From Burkholderia sp. IMCC1007 (GTDB taxonomy: Bacteria > Pseudomonadota > Gammaproteobacteria > Burkholderiales > Burkholderiaceae), in assembly GCF_027257875.1 (NCBI RefSeq), contig NZ_JAPVQY010000052.1:1-55549 (forward strand): a DNA stretch of 55,549 nucleotides. Reading direction: 5' to 3'. The notes beneath the pieces are model-generated. The model did not search any database. It was not told the origin of the DNA and was given only the letters and a program-made list of their open reading frames with translations. How positions within the stretch are numbered: the stretch's first letter is position 1; the number at the start of each line of letters is the position of its first letter. Positions 25,239 to 33,372 of the stretch are shown here, in pieces. Made by a program: the position numbers and the translations under genes.

Positions 25239-26306
25239 TCAGCCCAGCAGGTCGCGCAGCGCCGCGACGAGCGCGTCGCACTCGGCATCGGTGCCGACGG
25301 TGATGCGCAGATACTGGTCGATTCGCGGCGCGCGGAAGTGCCGCACGAAAATCTCCCGATCCTTCAGCTTGGCCGTGATCGCGCCCGCATCGTGCGCGGG
25401 ATGGCGCGCGAACAGGAAGTTCGCGGCCGACGGGACGACGTCGAAACCGAGCCCTTCGAGCGCATGCGTGAGCCGCTCGCGGCTGTCGATCACGCGGCGG
25501 CAGGTCGCATCGAAATAGTCGGTGTCTTCGTATGCGGCCTGAGCGGCAACCTGCGCGAGTCGGTCGAGCGGATACGAGTTGAAACTGTCCTTCACGCGAT
25601 TGAGCGCGTCGATCAACCCTGCATCGCCGAACGCGAAACCGACGCGCATGCCCGCGAGCGAGCGCGCCTTCGACGTCGTGTGCACGACGAGCAGGTTCGG
25701 ATACCGGTCGATCAGCGTGATGGCCGATTGCGCGCCGAAATCCACGTACGCTTCGTCGATCACCACGACCGACGACGGGTTCGCGGCCACGATCCGTTCG
25801 ATGTCTGCGAGCGGCAGCGCGCGTCCGGTGGGCGCATTCGGATTCGGAAACAGCACGCCGCCGGCGTCGTCCAGATAGTCTTCCACCCGGATCGAGAAGT
25901 CGTCCGCGAGCGGCACGATGGTGGTCTCGATGCCGTACAGCCGTGCATAGGTCGGATAGAAGCTGTATGAGATGTCGGGGAAACGCAGCGGTCGCTCGTG
26001 CTTGAGCAACGCCTGGAACGCATGCGCGAGCACTTCGTCGGAGCCGTTGCCGACGAAGATCTGCTCGGGCTTGATGCGGTGATGGGCCGCGATCGTCTCG
26101 CGCAGCGCGCGTGCGAGCGGATCGGGATAGCGGCGCAGCGTATCGCCGGTTTCGCCGAGTTCGCGTGCGATCGCCGCGACGACGCGCGGGGAAGGCGGAT
26201 AGGGATTCTCGTTGGTGTTCAGCTTGACGGGGTGCGCGAGCGCGGGCTGTTCGCCCGGCACGTAAGGCACGAGTTGCTGAACGACGTCGCTCCAGTAACG
26301 GCTCAC
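25239..26306 (-). CDS. hisC: Histidinol-phosphate aminotransferase
   Basis: HisC is a PLP enzyme that transaminates imidazole-acetol phosphate in histidine synthesis. The 355-residue protein shows LNTNENPYPPSP, GNGSDEVLAHAF, PNPNAPTGRAL, DEAYVDF and the PLP lysine in TTSKARSLAGMRVGF. I chose GTG 26306 (giving SRYWSDVVQQLVPYVPGE) because CAGGAG lies 7 nt upstream and the family starts there; no ATG is available. It is probably not the copy in the main his operon, since no other his gene is adjacent. Related aminotransferase activity (for example on aromatic acids) is possible. Confidence 0.9.
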   Translation of the reverse strand: MSRYWSDVVQQLVPYVPGEQPALAHPVKLNTNENPYPPSPRVVAAIARELGETGDTLRRYPDPLARALRETIAAHHRIKPEQIFVGNGSDEVLAHAFQALLKHERPLRFPDISYSFYPTYARLYGIETTIVPLADDFSIRVEDYLDDAGGVLFPNPNAPTGRALPLADIERIVAANPSSVVVIDEAYVDFGAQSAITLIDRYPNLLVVHTTSKARSLAGMRVGFAFGDAGLIDALNRVKDSFNSYPLDRLAQVAAQAAYEDTDYFDATCRRVIDSRERLTHALEGLGFDVVPSAANFLFARHPAHDAGAITAKLKDREIFVRHFRAPRIDQYLRITVGTDAECDALVAALRDLLG

Positions 26307-26457
26307 CGCTTGGCTCCTGACGGGCAAAACGACGAGATTACCGCATGTGCGCGTTGCAGTGCGCACTTGCGCGGCAAGGGGCGGGAAGCGGCGGCCGCCC
26401 GACGCTGCCGGACGGCATGACGCACCATGCCGGTGCGACGCGCGCTCAGTTGCGATT

Positions 26458-27057
26458 TCAGTTGCGATGCAACTGCATCGTTGCGCGATCGAGTTCGCCT
26501 TTGACCACCATCGGCATCACGGCGAGCGCGCGTTCGATCGACGCGTCGATCACGTCCTGCTCGTCGCGGCGTGGCGGCTTCAGCACGAAGTTCGCGACGT
26601 CGGGCTTCGCGCCGGCGCGCGCGCCTTCCGGAATCAGGTCGCGTGGATGGCCGATGCCGATCCGCAGCCGCCAGTACTGCTGCGACGACAGGTGCGCGGT
26701 GATGTCCTTCAGGCCGTTGTGGCCGCCGCTGCCGCCGCCGAGCTTCAGCTTCACGGTGCCTGGCGGTAGGTCGAGCTCGTCGTGGGCGACGAGAATCTGG
26801 TCGGGCAGGATCTTGAAGAAACTCGCGAGCGCGACGACCGACTGGCCGGAGCGGTTCATGTAGGTTTGCGGCTCGAGCAGGTGCACTTCCTCGCCGTGCA
26901 GGCGCGCTTTCGCGTAGAAGCCGTGGAAGCGGCGCTCGTCGCGCAGCGTCGTCCCTGCTTCGCGGGCGAGCTGGTCGATCAGCCAGAAGCCGGCGTTGTG
27001 ACGCGTCGCGGTGTATTCCGCCCCGGGATTGCCGAGGCCGACGATCAGTTTGATCAT
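26458..27057 (-). CDS. pth: Peptidyl-tRNA hydrolase
   Basis: Pth recycles peptidyl-tRNA released from stalled ribosomes. The 199-residue protein starts MIKLIVGLGNPGAEYTATRH, contains the catalytic His in TRHNAGFW, the QTYMNRSG loop, VAHDELDLPPG and GGGSGGHNGLKDI, and matches the E. coli length (194). It follows rplY on the same strand, a conserved pair, with a terminator between them. Confidence 0.96.
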   Translation of the reverse strand: MIKLIVGLGNPGAEYTATRHNAGFWLIDQLAREAGTTLRDERRFHGFYAKARLHGEEVHLLEPQTYMNRSGQSVVALASFFKILPDQILVAHDELDLPPGTVKLKLGGGSGGHNGLKDITAHLSSQQYWRLRIGIGHPRDLIPEGARAGAKPDVANFVLKPPRRDEQDVIDASIERALAVMPMVVKGELDRATMQLHRN

Positions 27058-27090
27058 GACGTTTCGTGGGCGGCCGCGGCCGCCTGGGCG

Positions 27091-27129
27091 CAGAAAAAGA
27101 AAAACCCGCCGGGCAAGCCGCGGCGGGTT
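27091..27129 (-). terminator. Intrinsic terminator between rplY and pth
   Basis: On the minus strand AACCCGCC and GGCGGGTT pair across an 11-nt loop and are followed by TTTTCTTTTTC. It would end or attenuate rplY transcripts before pth. Confidence 0.75.
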
Positions 27130-27164
27130 GCGTCGACCGTTTCGTGAAACGGATCGAACAGCGC

Positions 27165-27770
27165 TTAGGCAGCCGGCGTTTCGCCTTCTGCTGCGTCCGA
27201 CACGGCACCAGCCGGGACCGTCGCCGATGCGACAACCGGGTTTTCCGCGTCGACGTGCGCGACCAGCGCGACGCCCTTCGGCAGCGCGATGTCCTTCGCG
27301 TGCAGCGACTGACCTGCTTCGATCTTCGACAGATCGACTTCGAGGAATTCCGGCAGAGCCGACGGCAGGCACTCGACTTCGATTTCCGTCGCGACGTGCG
27401 AGACGATTGCGCTCGACAGCTTCACTGCCGGGCTGACTTCGGCGTTCAGGAAGTGCAGCGGCACCTTCGTGTGCAGCTTCTTCTTCGCATCGACGCGCTG
27501 GAAGTCAACGTGCAGCACGAGTTGCTTGAACGGGTGGTATTGCACGTCGCGCAGCAGAACCTGTTGCGACTGGCCAGCGACTTCCAGGTCGAGGATCGAC
27601 GAGTGGAAGGCTTCCTTCTTCAGTGCATGCCACAGCGCGTTGTGATCGAGTTCGATCTTTTGCGGGGCTGCTTCGCCACCGTAGACGATACCCGTGGTCT
27701 TACCAGCGTTGCGCAGGCGGCGGCTCGCACCCGTACCTTGCTCTTGGCGCTCGAAAGCGACGACTTTCAT
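27165..27770 (-). CDS. rplY: 50S ribosomal protein bL25 (CTC form)
   Basis: bL25 binds 5S rRNA. The 201-residue protein is the long CTC form: an N-terminal L25 domain (MKVVAFERQEQGTGASRRLR) plus a C-terminal beta domain and an Ala/Glu-rich tail. ATG 27770 is chosen over one four codons upstream because GGAG is 8 nt away. It lies between prs and pth, as in most Betaproteobacteria. A strong hairpin stands in the region ahead of it. Confidence 0.94.
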   Translation of the reverse strand: MKVVAFERQEQGTGASRRLRNAGKTTGIVYGGEAAPQKIELDHNALWHALKKEAFHSSILDLEVAGQSQQVLLRDVQYHPFKQLVLHVDFQRVDAKKKLHTKVPLHFLNAEVSPAVKLSSAIVSHVATEIEVECLPSALPEFLEVDLSKIEAGQSLHAKDIALPKGVALVAHVDAENPVVASATVPAGAVSDAAEGETPAA

Positions 27771-27840
27771 GTGATTCTCCAATAGCTGCCCGCGACCAGG
27801 CAGTAAAACGGGGCCGGCGAAATGGCGGCCCCCGATGAAG

Positions 27841-27867
27841 CGGACGGGGTTTCGTCTATCCCGTCCG
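27841..27867 (-). ncRNA. Hairpin in the prs-rplY gap, possible rplY leader element
   Basis: CGGACGGG and CCCGTCCG form an 8-bp GC-rich stem with an 11-nt loop. It sits after the prs terminator and about 70 bp before rplY. It has no T-run, so it is not a terminator. Ribosomal-protein leaders that bind their own product are known in other bacteria; assignment here is inference only. Confidence 0.35.
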
Positions 27868-27874
27868 ATTGTGC

Positions 27875-27902
27875 AAAAAGCGAAGCGTTGCCGCTTCGCT
27901 TT
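27875..27902 (-). terminator. Intrinsic terminator after prs
   Basis: AAAGCGAAGCG-TTGC-CGCTTCGCTTT is an 11-bp perfect stem; on the minus strand the T-run continues after it. It lies about 30 bp after the prs stop. Confidence 0.85.
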
Positions 27903-27933
27903 CCGCGCATTACTTTGTCGTGTCGTTCCGCGA

Positions 27934-28896
27934 TCAGGATTCCGCGAACAGCGACATCACCGAGTCGCCGCGGCGGATCCGCGAGAACGTTTCGGCCAGC
28001 AGGCTCGCGCTCGTCAGCGAGCGGATCTTCGAGCAGGCCAGCGATTCGGCCGACAGCGGGATCGTATCGGTGACGACCAGCTCGTCGAGTGCCGATGCCG
28101 CGATACGATCGGCGGCGCCGCCCGACAGCACCGGGTGCGTCGCGTAGGCAAACACCTGCTTCGCGCCGCGATCCTTCAGCACTTGTGCAGCCTTGCAGAG
28201 CGTGCCTGCCGTATCGACCATGTCGTCCATGATCACGCAGGTGCGGCCTTCGACTTCACCGATGATGTTCATCACTTCGGCGATGTTCGCCTTCGGACGA
28301 CGCTTGTCGATGATCGCGAGATCGCAGTTGAGCTGCTTCGCGAGTGCACGGGCACGCACCACGCCGCCGACGTCCGGCGACACGACGAGCAGATCCGAGT
28401 AGTTCTGCTTGCGCAGGTCACCCAGCAGGATCGGCGTTGCGTAGATGTTGTCGACCGGAATGTCGAAGAAGCCCTGAATCTGGTCGGCGTGCAGATCCAT
28501 CGTGATGATCCGCTCGACGCCGGCGATTTCCAGCATGTTCGCGACGACCTTCGCCGAGATCGCGACGCGCGCCGAGCGCGGGCGACGATCCTGACGGGCA
28601 TAGCCGAAGTAGGGGATGGCTGCGGTGATCCGGCCGGCGGATGCGCGCTTGAGCGCATCGACCATGATCATCAGTTCCATCAGATTGTCGTTCGCCGGTG
28701 CGCACGTGGATTGCAGGACGAAGACGTCCTTGCCGCGCACGTTTTCCTGGATCTCGACCTGGATCTCGCCGTCGGAGAACCGGCTGACCATTGCTTTGCC
28801 GAGGGGGATACCAAGGATACTGACGACTTCCTGGGCGAGCGCGGGATTCGCGTTGCCAGTAAAGACCATCAGGCCATCATGGCTGTGGCTGCTCAT
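27934..28896 (-). CDS. prs: Ribose-phosphate pyrophosphokinase
   Basis: Prs makes PRPP from ribose-5-phosphate and ATP for nucleotide, histidine and tryptophan synthesis. The 320-residue protein has the expected length, the N-terminal MVFTGNANPALAQEVV, RFSDGEIQVEI, PYFGYARQDRR and the divalent-cation/PRPP motif (DLHADQIQGFFD and VIMDDMVDTAGT). It follows ispE and tRNA-Gln on the same strand. The PRPP it makes is used by apt in this window. Confidence 0.97.
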   Translation of the reverse strand: MSSHSHDGLMVFTGNANPALAQEVVSILGIPLGKAMVSRFSDGEIQVEIQENVRGKDVFVLQSTCAPANDNLMELMIMVDALKRASAGRITAAIPYFGYARQDRRPRSARVAISAKVVANMLEIAGVERIITMDLHADQIQGFFDIPVDNIYATPILLGDLRKQNYSDLLVVSPDVGGVVRARALAKQLNCDLAIIDKRRPKANIAEVMNIIGEVEGRTCVIMDDMVDTAGTLCKAAQVLKDRGAKQVFAYATHPVLSGGAADRIAASALDELVVTDTIPLSAESLACSKIRSLTSASLLAETFSRIRRGDSVMSLFAES

Positions 28897-28939
28897 CGTG
28901 CACCTGCTTCAGGCTTGGGCGGGAAATGCGGGAAAATTT

Positions 28940-29016
28940 TGGCAGGGGAGGAAGGACTCGAACCCTCGCATGCCGGAATCAAAATCCGGTGCCTTGACCA
29001 ACTTGGCGACTCCCCT
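28940..29016 (-). tRNA. tRNA-Gln (UUG anticodon)
   Basis: A 77-nt cloverleaf read on the minus strand. The acceptor stem AGGGGAG pairs with CTCCCCT. The anticodon arm CCGGA-TTTTGAT-TCCGG has anticodon TTG. The T arm GAGGG-TTCGAGT-CCTTC pairs imperfectly, and the 3' CCA is encoded. It lies between ispE and prs, the conserved betaproteobacterial position, and probably shares their transcript. Confidence 0.97.
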
Positions 29017-29071
29017 ACACTTAACTGATAACTTCACCGAACTCGTGTAGGCCGTTCGGCAAAGTAAAACT

Positions 29072-29953
29072 TCATGACGCGAAAGCGAAGAGCGGATGCT
29101 CGCTCAAGCTCTCGGCAACTGCACCGTTCCAACCGGTGGGCAGCTTGGCTTTCGCCGCTTCTGCCTCATGCTTGCTGCGAAACGCTGCAAACACACTTGC
29201 TCCGGAGCCTGTCATCCTCGCGGGGGTCACATTATACAACCATTTGACCACCTTTGCAACTTCCGCGTACTTACTTGCTACAACTTGCTGCATATCGTTC
29301 CGGCCGAAACTGTCTGGCCATCCCGCATCGCTGTTTTGCTGTGCAAGAAAGTCAGCAATTGTGACTGGCTTCGTATCTCTTGTCAACAACTCATCTGAAA
29401 AAATTTCAGCGGTGGGGACATGAACTCGCGGCGTCACAACCAGGAACCAGCGAGTCGGCAATTGTACCTCAGCTAATTCTTCCCCGATACCCTCTGCGAA
29501 CGCATTTTTTCCAAAAACAAAAAACGGCACGTCTGCGCCGAGTTTCACCGCGAGCGATTGCAACTCCGTGCGCGGCAGGTCGAGTTGCCACAGGCGGTTC
29601 AGCGCGAGCAGCGTCGTCGCCGCGTCGGAGCTGCCGCCGCCGAGGCCCGCACCCATCGGCAGGCACTTGTCGATTTCGATGTCGACGCCAGCCGCGGTGC
29701 CCGTGTGGGCCTTCAGCAGGTTCGCCGCGCGTACGACGAGATCGCTTGCCTCGGGCACGCCCGGCACCTCCGTGACGCGGGCGACGCGACCGTCGTCGCG
29801 CAGCGTGAAGTGCAGCGTATCGCCCCAGTTCAGCAACTGGAACACGCTCTGCAGATCGTGATAGCCGTTCGGACGACGGCCGGTGATGTGCAGGAACAGG
29901 TTGAGTTTCGCGGGCGCGAGGCAATTGCGCAGCGAGCGGGTCGAATCGGTCAT
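29072..29953 (-). CDS. ispE: 4-diphosphocytidyl-2-C-methyl-D-erythritol kinase
   Basis: IspE phosphorylates CDP-ME in the MEP isoprenoid pathway. The 293-residue GHMP kinase shows APAKLNLFLHITGRRPNGYH at the N terminus, the ATP loop LPMGAGLGGGSSDAATTL (about 94-111) and a C-terminal MTGSGASVFAAF motif. ATG 29953 is the only ATG near the conserved start. It lies 26 bp after lolB and ahead of tRNA-Gln. Confidence 0.95.
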   Translation of the reverse strand: MTDSTRSLRNCLAPAKLNLFLHITGRRPNGYHDLQSVFQLLNWGDTLHFTLRDDGRVARVTEVPGVPEASDLVVRAANLLKAHTGTAAGVDIEIDKCLPMGAGLGGGSSDAATTLLALNRLWQLDLPRTELQSLAVKLGADVPFFVFGKNAFAEGIGEELAEVQLPTRWFLVVTPRVHVPTAEIFSDELLTRDTKPVTIADFLAQQNSDAGWPDSFGRNDMQQVVASKYAEVAKVVKWLYNVTPARMTGSGASVFAAFRSKHEAEAAKAKLPTGWNGAVAESLSEHPLFAFAS

Positions 29954-29979
29954 GCGTATGTCGGGATAGGTTCGCGTGC

Positions 29980-30600
29980 TTACTGGTCGAGCACGAGCTT
30001 GATGTCGAGCGGCGGTGTCGCGCGCACGAGGTTCACGCGTTTGACGCCGGTGGCCGGTGCGTCCGCGTAGGCGAGGTAGTCGATCGTCCAGCCGTCCTGG
30101 CGAATCTGCTTCAGATGCGTGCTGTCGGCCGGGTCGCGCACCGTCTGCGCGGCTGTCGTGGGCGCGGGCGTCGGCAGCAGCCAGTAGCGCAGGCCGGCGA
30201 GCGGCAGCGAGAAGCCGAGCGTGTTCTGCATCAGCTCGCCGACGTCCGTCGCATATTGCGGTTGACGGTTCGGCAACTCGAGCGATGCGGCCTGCGGCGT
30301 CGACTTCACGATCGCGAGCGTCTGGCCGAGCGGGCTGCGCAACTCGACCGACACGTCGTCGCCGTGCTCCTGCCAGTCGAAGTTGCCGTACACGTTCTGC
30401 GGCCGGCCGAGGCGATCGTTGTACTGCACCGCGAAGCGGCCGTGGTACGCGTGCGTCGCGGCCGTCTTCAGCACGGCGCCCGACGGCGCATTCGCGGACG
30501 GCGGCGTGCTCGCGCAGCCGGCAAGCGCGAGCGCCGCGCCGGCCGCGGCCAGCGTGCGCAGCGCGCGGGAAGACGGGGAAAGCATCGGGAACATCCGCAT
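29980..30600 (-). CDS. lolB: Outer-membrane lipoprotein receptor LolB
   Basis: LolB receives lipoproteins from LolA and inserts them in the outer membrane. The 206-residue precursor has a lipoprotein signal (AAAGAALALAGCAS), with lipidated Cys about residue 29, then a LolA/LolB-fold beta domain (YHGRFAVQYNDRLGRPQNVY, ELRSPLGQTLAIV). ATG 30600 overlaps the stop of the TPR gene as TGATG, giving likely translational coupling; ATG 30594 or 30585 are alternatives. ispE follows. Confidence 0.92.
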   Translation of the reverse strand: MRMFPMLSPSSRALRTLAAAGAALALAGCASTPPSANAPSGAVLKTAATHAYHGRFAVQYNDRLGRPQNVYGNFDWQEHGDDVSVELRSPLGQTLAIVKSTPQAASLELPNRQPQYATDVGELMQNTLGFSLPLAGLRYWLLPTPAPTTAAQTVRDPADSTHLKQIRQDGWTIDYLAYADAPATGVKRVNLVRATPPLDIKLVLDQ

Positions 30601-32423
30601 CAGAGCCTGTTGATCTGGAAGCGCTTGAGCGTCTGCACGAGCGTGTCGTTGTCGGGCTCGAGCTTCTGCGCGGCACGCCACGCGGCGCGTGCGTCGTCCT
30701 GCGCGCCGCTCTTCCACAGCACTTCGCCGAGGTGCGCGCCGATCTCGGCGTTCGGCTGCAGGTTGTACGCATGCCGCAGGATCTTCGCCGCGCCGGCCGT
30801 GTCGCCCATGCGGTACTTCACCCAGCCGAGGCTGTCCATGATGTACGCATCGTTCGGTGCGAGCGACAGTGCCTTGTCGATCAGCTTGCTGGCCTCGGGC
30901 AGGCGCTGGTTGCGATCGGCCAGCGAATAGCCGAGCGCGTTGTACGCCTGCGGATTGTCGGGCTGCGTGCGGATCAGCTCGCGCAGCTGCTGTTCCATCG
31001 TCGTGTAGTGGCCGGTCTTCTCGGCCGCCATCGCGTAGTCGTAGCGCAGGTCGGGATCGTCCGGGAAGTCCTGCACCGCCTGCGCGAGCCGCGCCTCGGC
31101 TTCCTGATAGCGCTTCGCGGTAAAGAGGATCGACGCGTCGGTGCGTGCGACGACCGCTGCATCGCGCGGATCGCTGATCGGCAGATCGTCGAGCACCTTG
31201 CGCGCCTGATCGGTCTTGCCCTGTTTCTGCAGCAACTGCGCGCGCGTGATCTGCGCGGGCAGGTAGTGCTGGCTCGTCTGGTCGACCTTGTCGAGCCATT
31301 GCGACGCCTGCGCGTCGTTGCCCTGCTCGATCGAGATCTGCGCCAGATAGATGTAGCCCTGGCCGACGTCGAGGTTCGGCTGCTTGTCGCCGAGCTGCAC
31401 GTACTGTTTCAGGTACGCGCTCGCGTCGTCGAGCTTCTTCTGCTGGATCTTGATCAGCGCGAGCGCCATCAGCGGCGTCGGATCCTTCGAGTCGAGCTTG
31501 CGCATCGTCTCGAACTGCTTCTGCGCGTCGTCCAGACGATCGTCGGCGAGATAGAGCTGCGACAGCGCAAGCCGCGCGTCGCGCGACTTCGGATTCTGCT
31601 GAACATATTTCTCGAACGACGCGATGCCGGCCGCCCGCTCCGCGGGGCCCATCTGCGCCAGCATCAGCGCCGCCGGCAGGTAGTCCGGGCGGATCTGCAG
31701 CGCGTGCTTCAGCGACTGCGCGGCGCCGTCCTTGTCGTCGACCGCGAGCTGCTGCCGCGCGATCGCGAGCTGCGCTTCGGGCCGATTCATGTCGTTCTTC
31801 AGCATGTCCTTCAGCACCGCGAGGCCGCCGACGCGGTCGGCGCCGCGTACCAGCAGCGCCTGCAGCGCGAGGATCGCGGGGCCGCGCGTTTCGCCGGTCG
31901 CGCGGGCCAGCTCGCGCGCGAGCATCGGCTGTGCGTCGGCCGGCTTGCCGGCGAGCACGAGCAACGCGGCGTCGACCTGCGATGCGCGGTTCGAATCGGG
32001 GGCGTACTGGCGCCACAGGGAAGCGGCGGACAACGCATCGGCCGGGCTCTGCGCGCCGAGCGCGATCTCGGTCGCGCGCTGCGCCATGCGCGGATCGTGC
32101 GTGTCGCGGGCGAGTGCGAGATAGGTCTGGTAGGCGGGCGCGGGCTGGTTGCGCTGGAGCGCGACCTCGGCAGCCAGCACCTGGTAGACGATCTGGCTCG
32201 TCAGCGGGACGCCGGGGACATCCTTCTGCTCGTCCGGCATCACGTGCTCGAACGCGCCCTGCGAATCCGCGTCGTCCGGGGCCGGATCCTGCGCGTGAGC
32301 CGGGAAGGCGGTGAGGGTCCAGGCGGCGAACAGCGCGGCGCCGAGCGCGCGGCGGACCGGGAGCGCACGCACGCCACGCTCGGCGGCGCGGCGCTTCAGA
32401 AGCAGCTTCGAGGGCAGGGTCAT
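30600..32423 (-). CDS. Periplasmic TPR-repeat protein
   Basis: This 607-residue protein has a signal peptide (about residues 20-45, ending AFPAHAQ) and then a long array of tetratricopeptide repeats covering most of the chain, clearest in the C-terminal half (AYNALGYSLADRNQRLPEAS, DSLGWVKYRMGDTAGAAKIL). TPR proteins act as protein-interaction scaffolds. Its coupling with lolB (1-bp overlap) and divergence from mutM are widely conserved in Burkholderia-like genomes, suggesting a role near outer-membrane biogenesis, but no specific function can be stated. Confidence 0.85.
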   Translation of the reverse strand: MTLPSKLLLKRRAAERGVRALPVRRALGAALFAAWTLTAFPAHAQDPAPDDADSQGAFEHVMPDEQKDVPGVPLTSQIVYQVLAAEVALQRNQPAPAYQTYLALARDTHDPRMAQRATEIALGAQSPADALSAASLWRQYAPDSNRASQVDAALLVLAGKPADAQPMLARELARATGETRGPAILALQALLVRGADRVGGLAVLKDMLKNDMNRPEAQLAIARQQLAVDDKDGAAQSLKHALQIRPDYLPAALMLAQMGPAERAAGIASFEKYVQQNPKSRDARLALSQLYLADDRLDDAQKQFETMRKLDSKDPTPLMALALIKIQQKKLDDASAYLKQYVQLGDKQPNLDVGQGYIYLAQISIEQGNDAQASQWLDKVDQTSQHYLPAQITRAQLLQKQGKTDQARKVLDDLPISDPRDAAVVARTDASILFTAKRYQEAEARLAQAVQDFPDDPDLRYDYAMAAEKTGHYTTMEQQLRELIRTQPDNPQAYNALGYSLADRNQRLPEASKLIDKALSLAPNDAYIMDSLGWVKYRMGDTAGAAKILRHAYNLQPNAEIGAHLGEVLWKSGAQDDARAAWRAAQKLEPDNDTLVQTLKRFQINRL

Positions 32424-32509
32424 GGAAATCCGTTCGATGTTTCAACCGATTGTAACGCGCTCGCTACAATACACGCACGATCGTGAATCCCGTCTCAGAC
32501 CTGCAAAAC

Positions 32510-33337
32510 ATGCCAGAGTTGCCAGAAGTCGAAGTCACGCGGCGGGGCATCGAGCCCTTTGTCGCAGGCCGCCGCGTCGAGCGTGTCGACGTCCGTACCG
32601 CGATGCTGCGCTGGCCCGTGCCGGCGGGGCTCGCGGAGCAGCTGTGCGCGCGCGAGGTGCTCGCCGTCGAGCGGCGCGGCAAGTACCTGCTGTTCGAGGT
32701 CGACGCGGGCTGGTTCATCGTTCATCTCGGGATGACGGGCACGTTGCGCGTACTGCCAGCAGCCGGCGTGCCCGTTGCGGCCAAACACGACCACATCGAC
32801 TGGATTTTCGACGAATTCGTGCTGCGCTTTCGCGATCCGCGCCGTTTCGGTGCCGTGCTGTGGCACCCGCGCGAAGCGGGCGACGTGCATTCGCATCCGC
32901 TCCTCGCGAGCCTCGGCGTCGAGCCGTTCTCGCCCGCGTTCACCGGCGCGCTGCTGCACGCGCGCACGCGCGGCCGCACGGTGTCGGTCAAGCAGGCGCT
33001 GCTCGCGGGCGACATGGTCGTCGGCGTCGGCAACATCTATGCGTCCGAGAGCCTGTTTCGCGCCGGCATCCGGCCGACGACGGCCGCCGGCAAGGTCTCG
33101 TTGCCGCGCTACGAACGGCTGGCCGACGCCGTACGGGCGACGCTTGCCGACGCGATCGAGCGCGGCGGCAGCACGCTGCGCGACTTCGTCGGCAGCAACG
33201 GCGAAAGCGGGTATTTCCAGCTCGACTGCTTCGTCTACGATCGCGCGGGCCTGCCTTGCCGCGCATGCGGCACGCCGATCCGCCAGATCGTGCAGGGTCA
33301 GCGTTCGACCTATTACTGCCCGACCTGCCAGCGCTGA
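32510..33337 (+). CDS. mutM: Formamidopyrimidine-DNA glycosylase MutM (Fpg)
   Basis: MutM excises 8-oxoguanine and ring-opened purines and nicks the abasic site. The 275-residue protein must start MPELPEVE, since Pro2 is the catalytic nucleophile, which fixes ATG 32510. Other motifs are Lys58 in RRGKYLLFEV, the H2TH region VGVGNIYASESLFRAGI and a C-terminal zinc finger with two C-x2-C pairs (PCRAC, YYCPTCQ). mutY follows, so two enzymes of the 8-oxoG defence are side by side. Confidence 0.97.
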   Translation: MPELPEVEVTRRGIEPFVAGRRVERVDVRTAMLRWPVPAGLAEQLCAREVLAVERRGKYLLFEVDAGWFIVHLGMTGTLRVLPAAGVPVAAKHDHIDWIFDEFVLRFRDPRRFGAVLWHPREAGDVHSHPLLASLGVEPFSPAFTGALLHARTRGRTVSVKQALLAGDMVVGVGNIYASESLFRAGIRPTTAAGKVSLPRYERLADAVRATLADAIERGGSTLRDFVGSNGESGYFQLDCFVYDRAGLPCRACGTPIRQIVQGQRSTYYCPTCQR

Positions 33338-33372
33338 ACCGCGCGTTGAACCCTTTCTTCACAGATTCGAAC

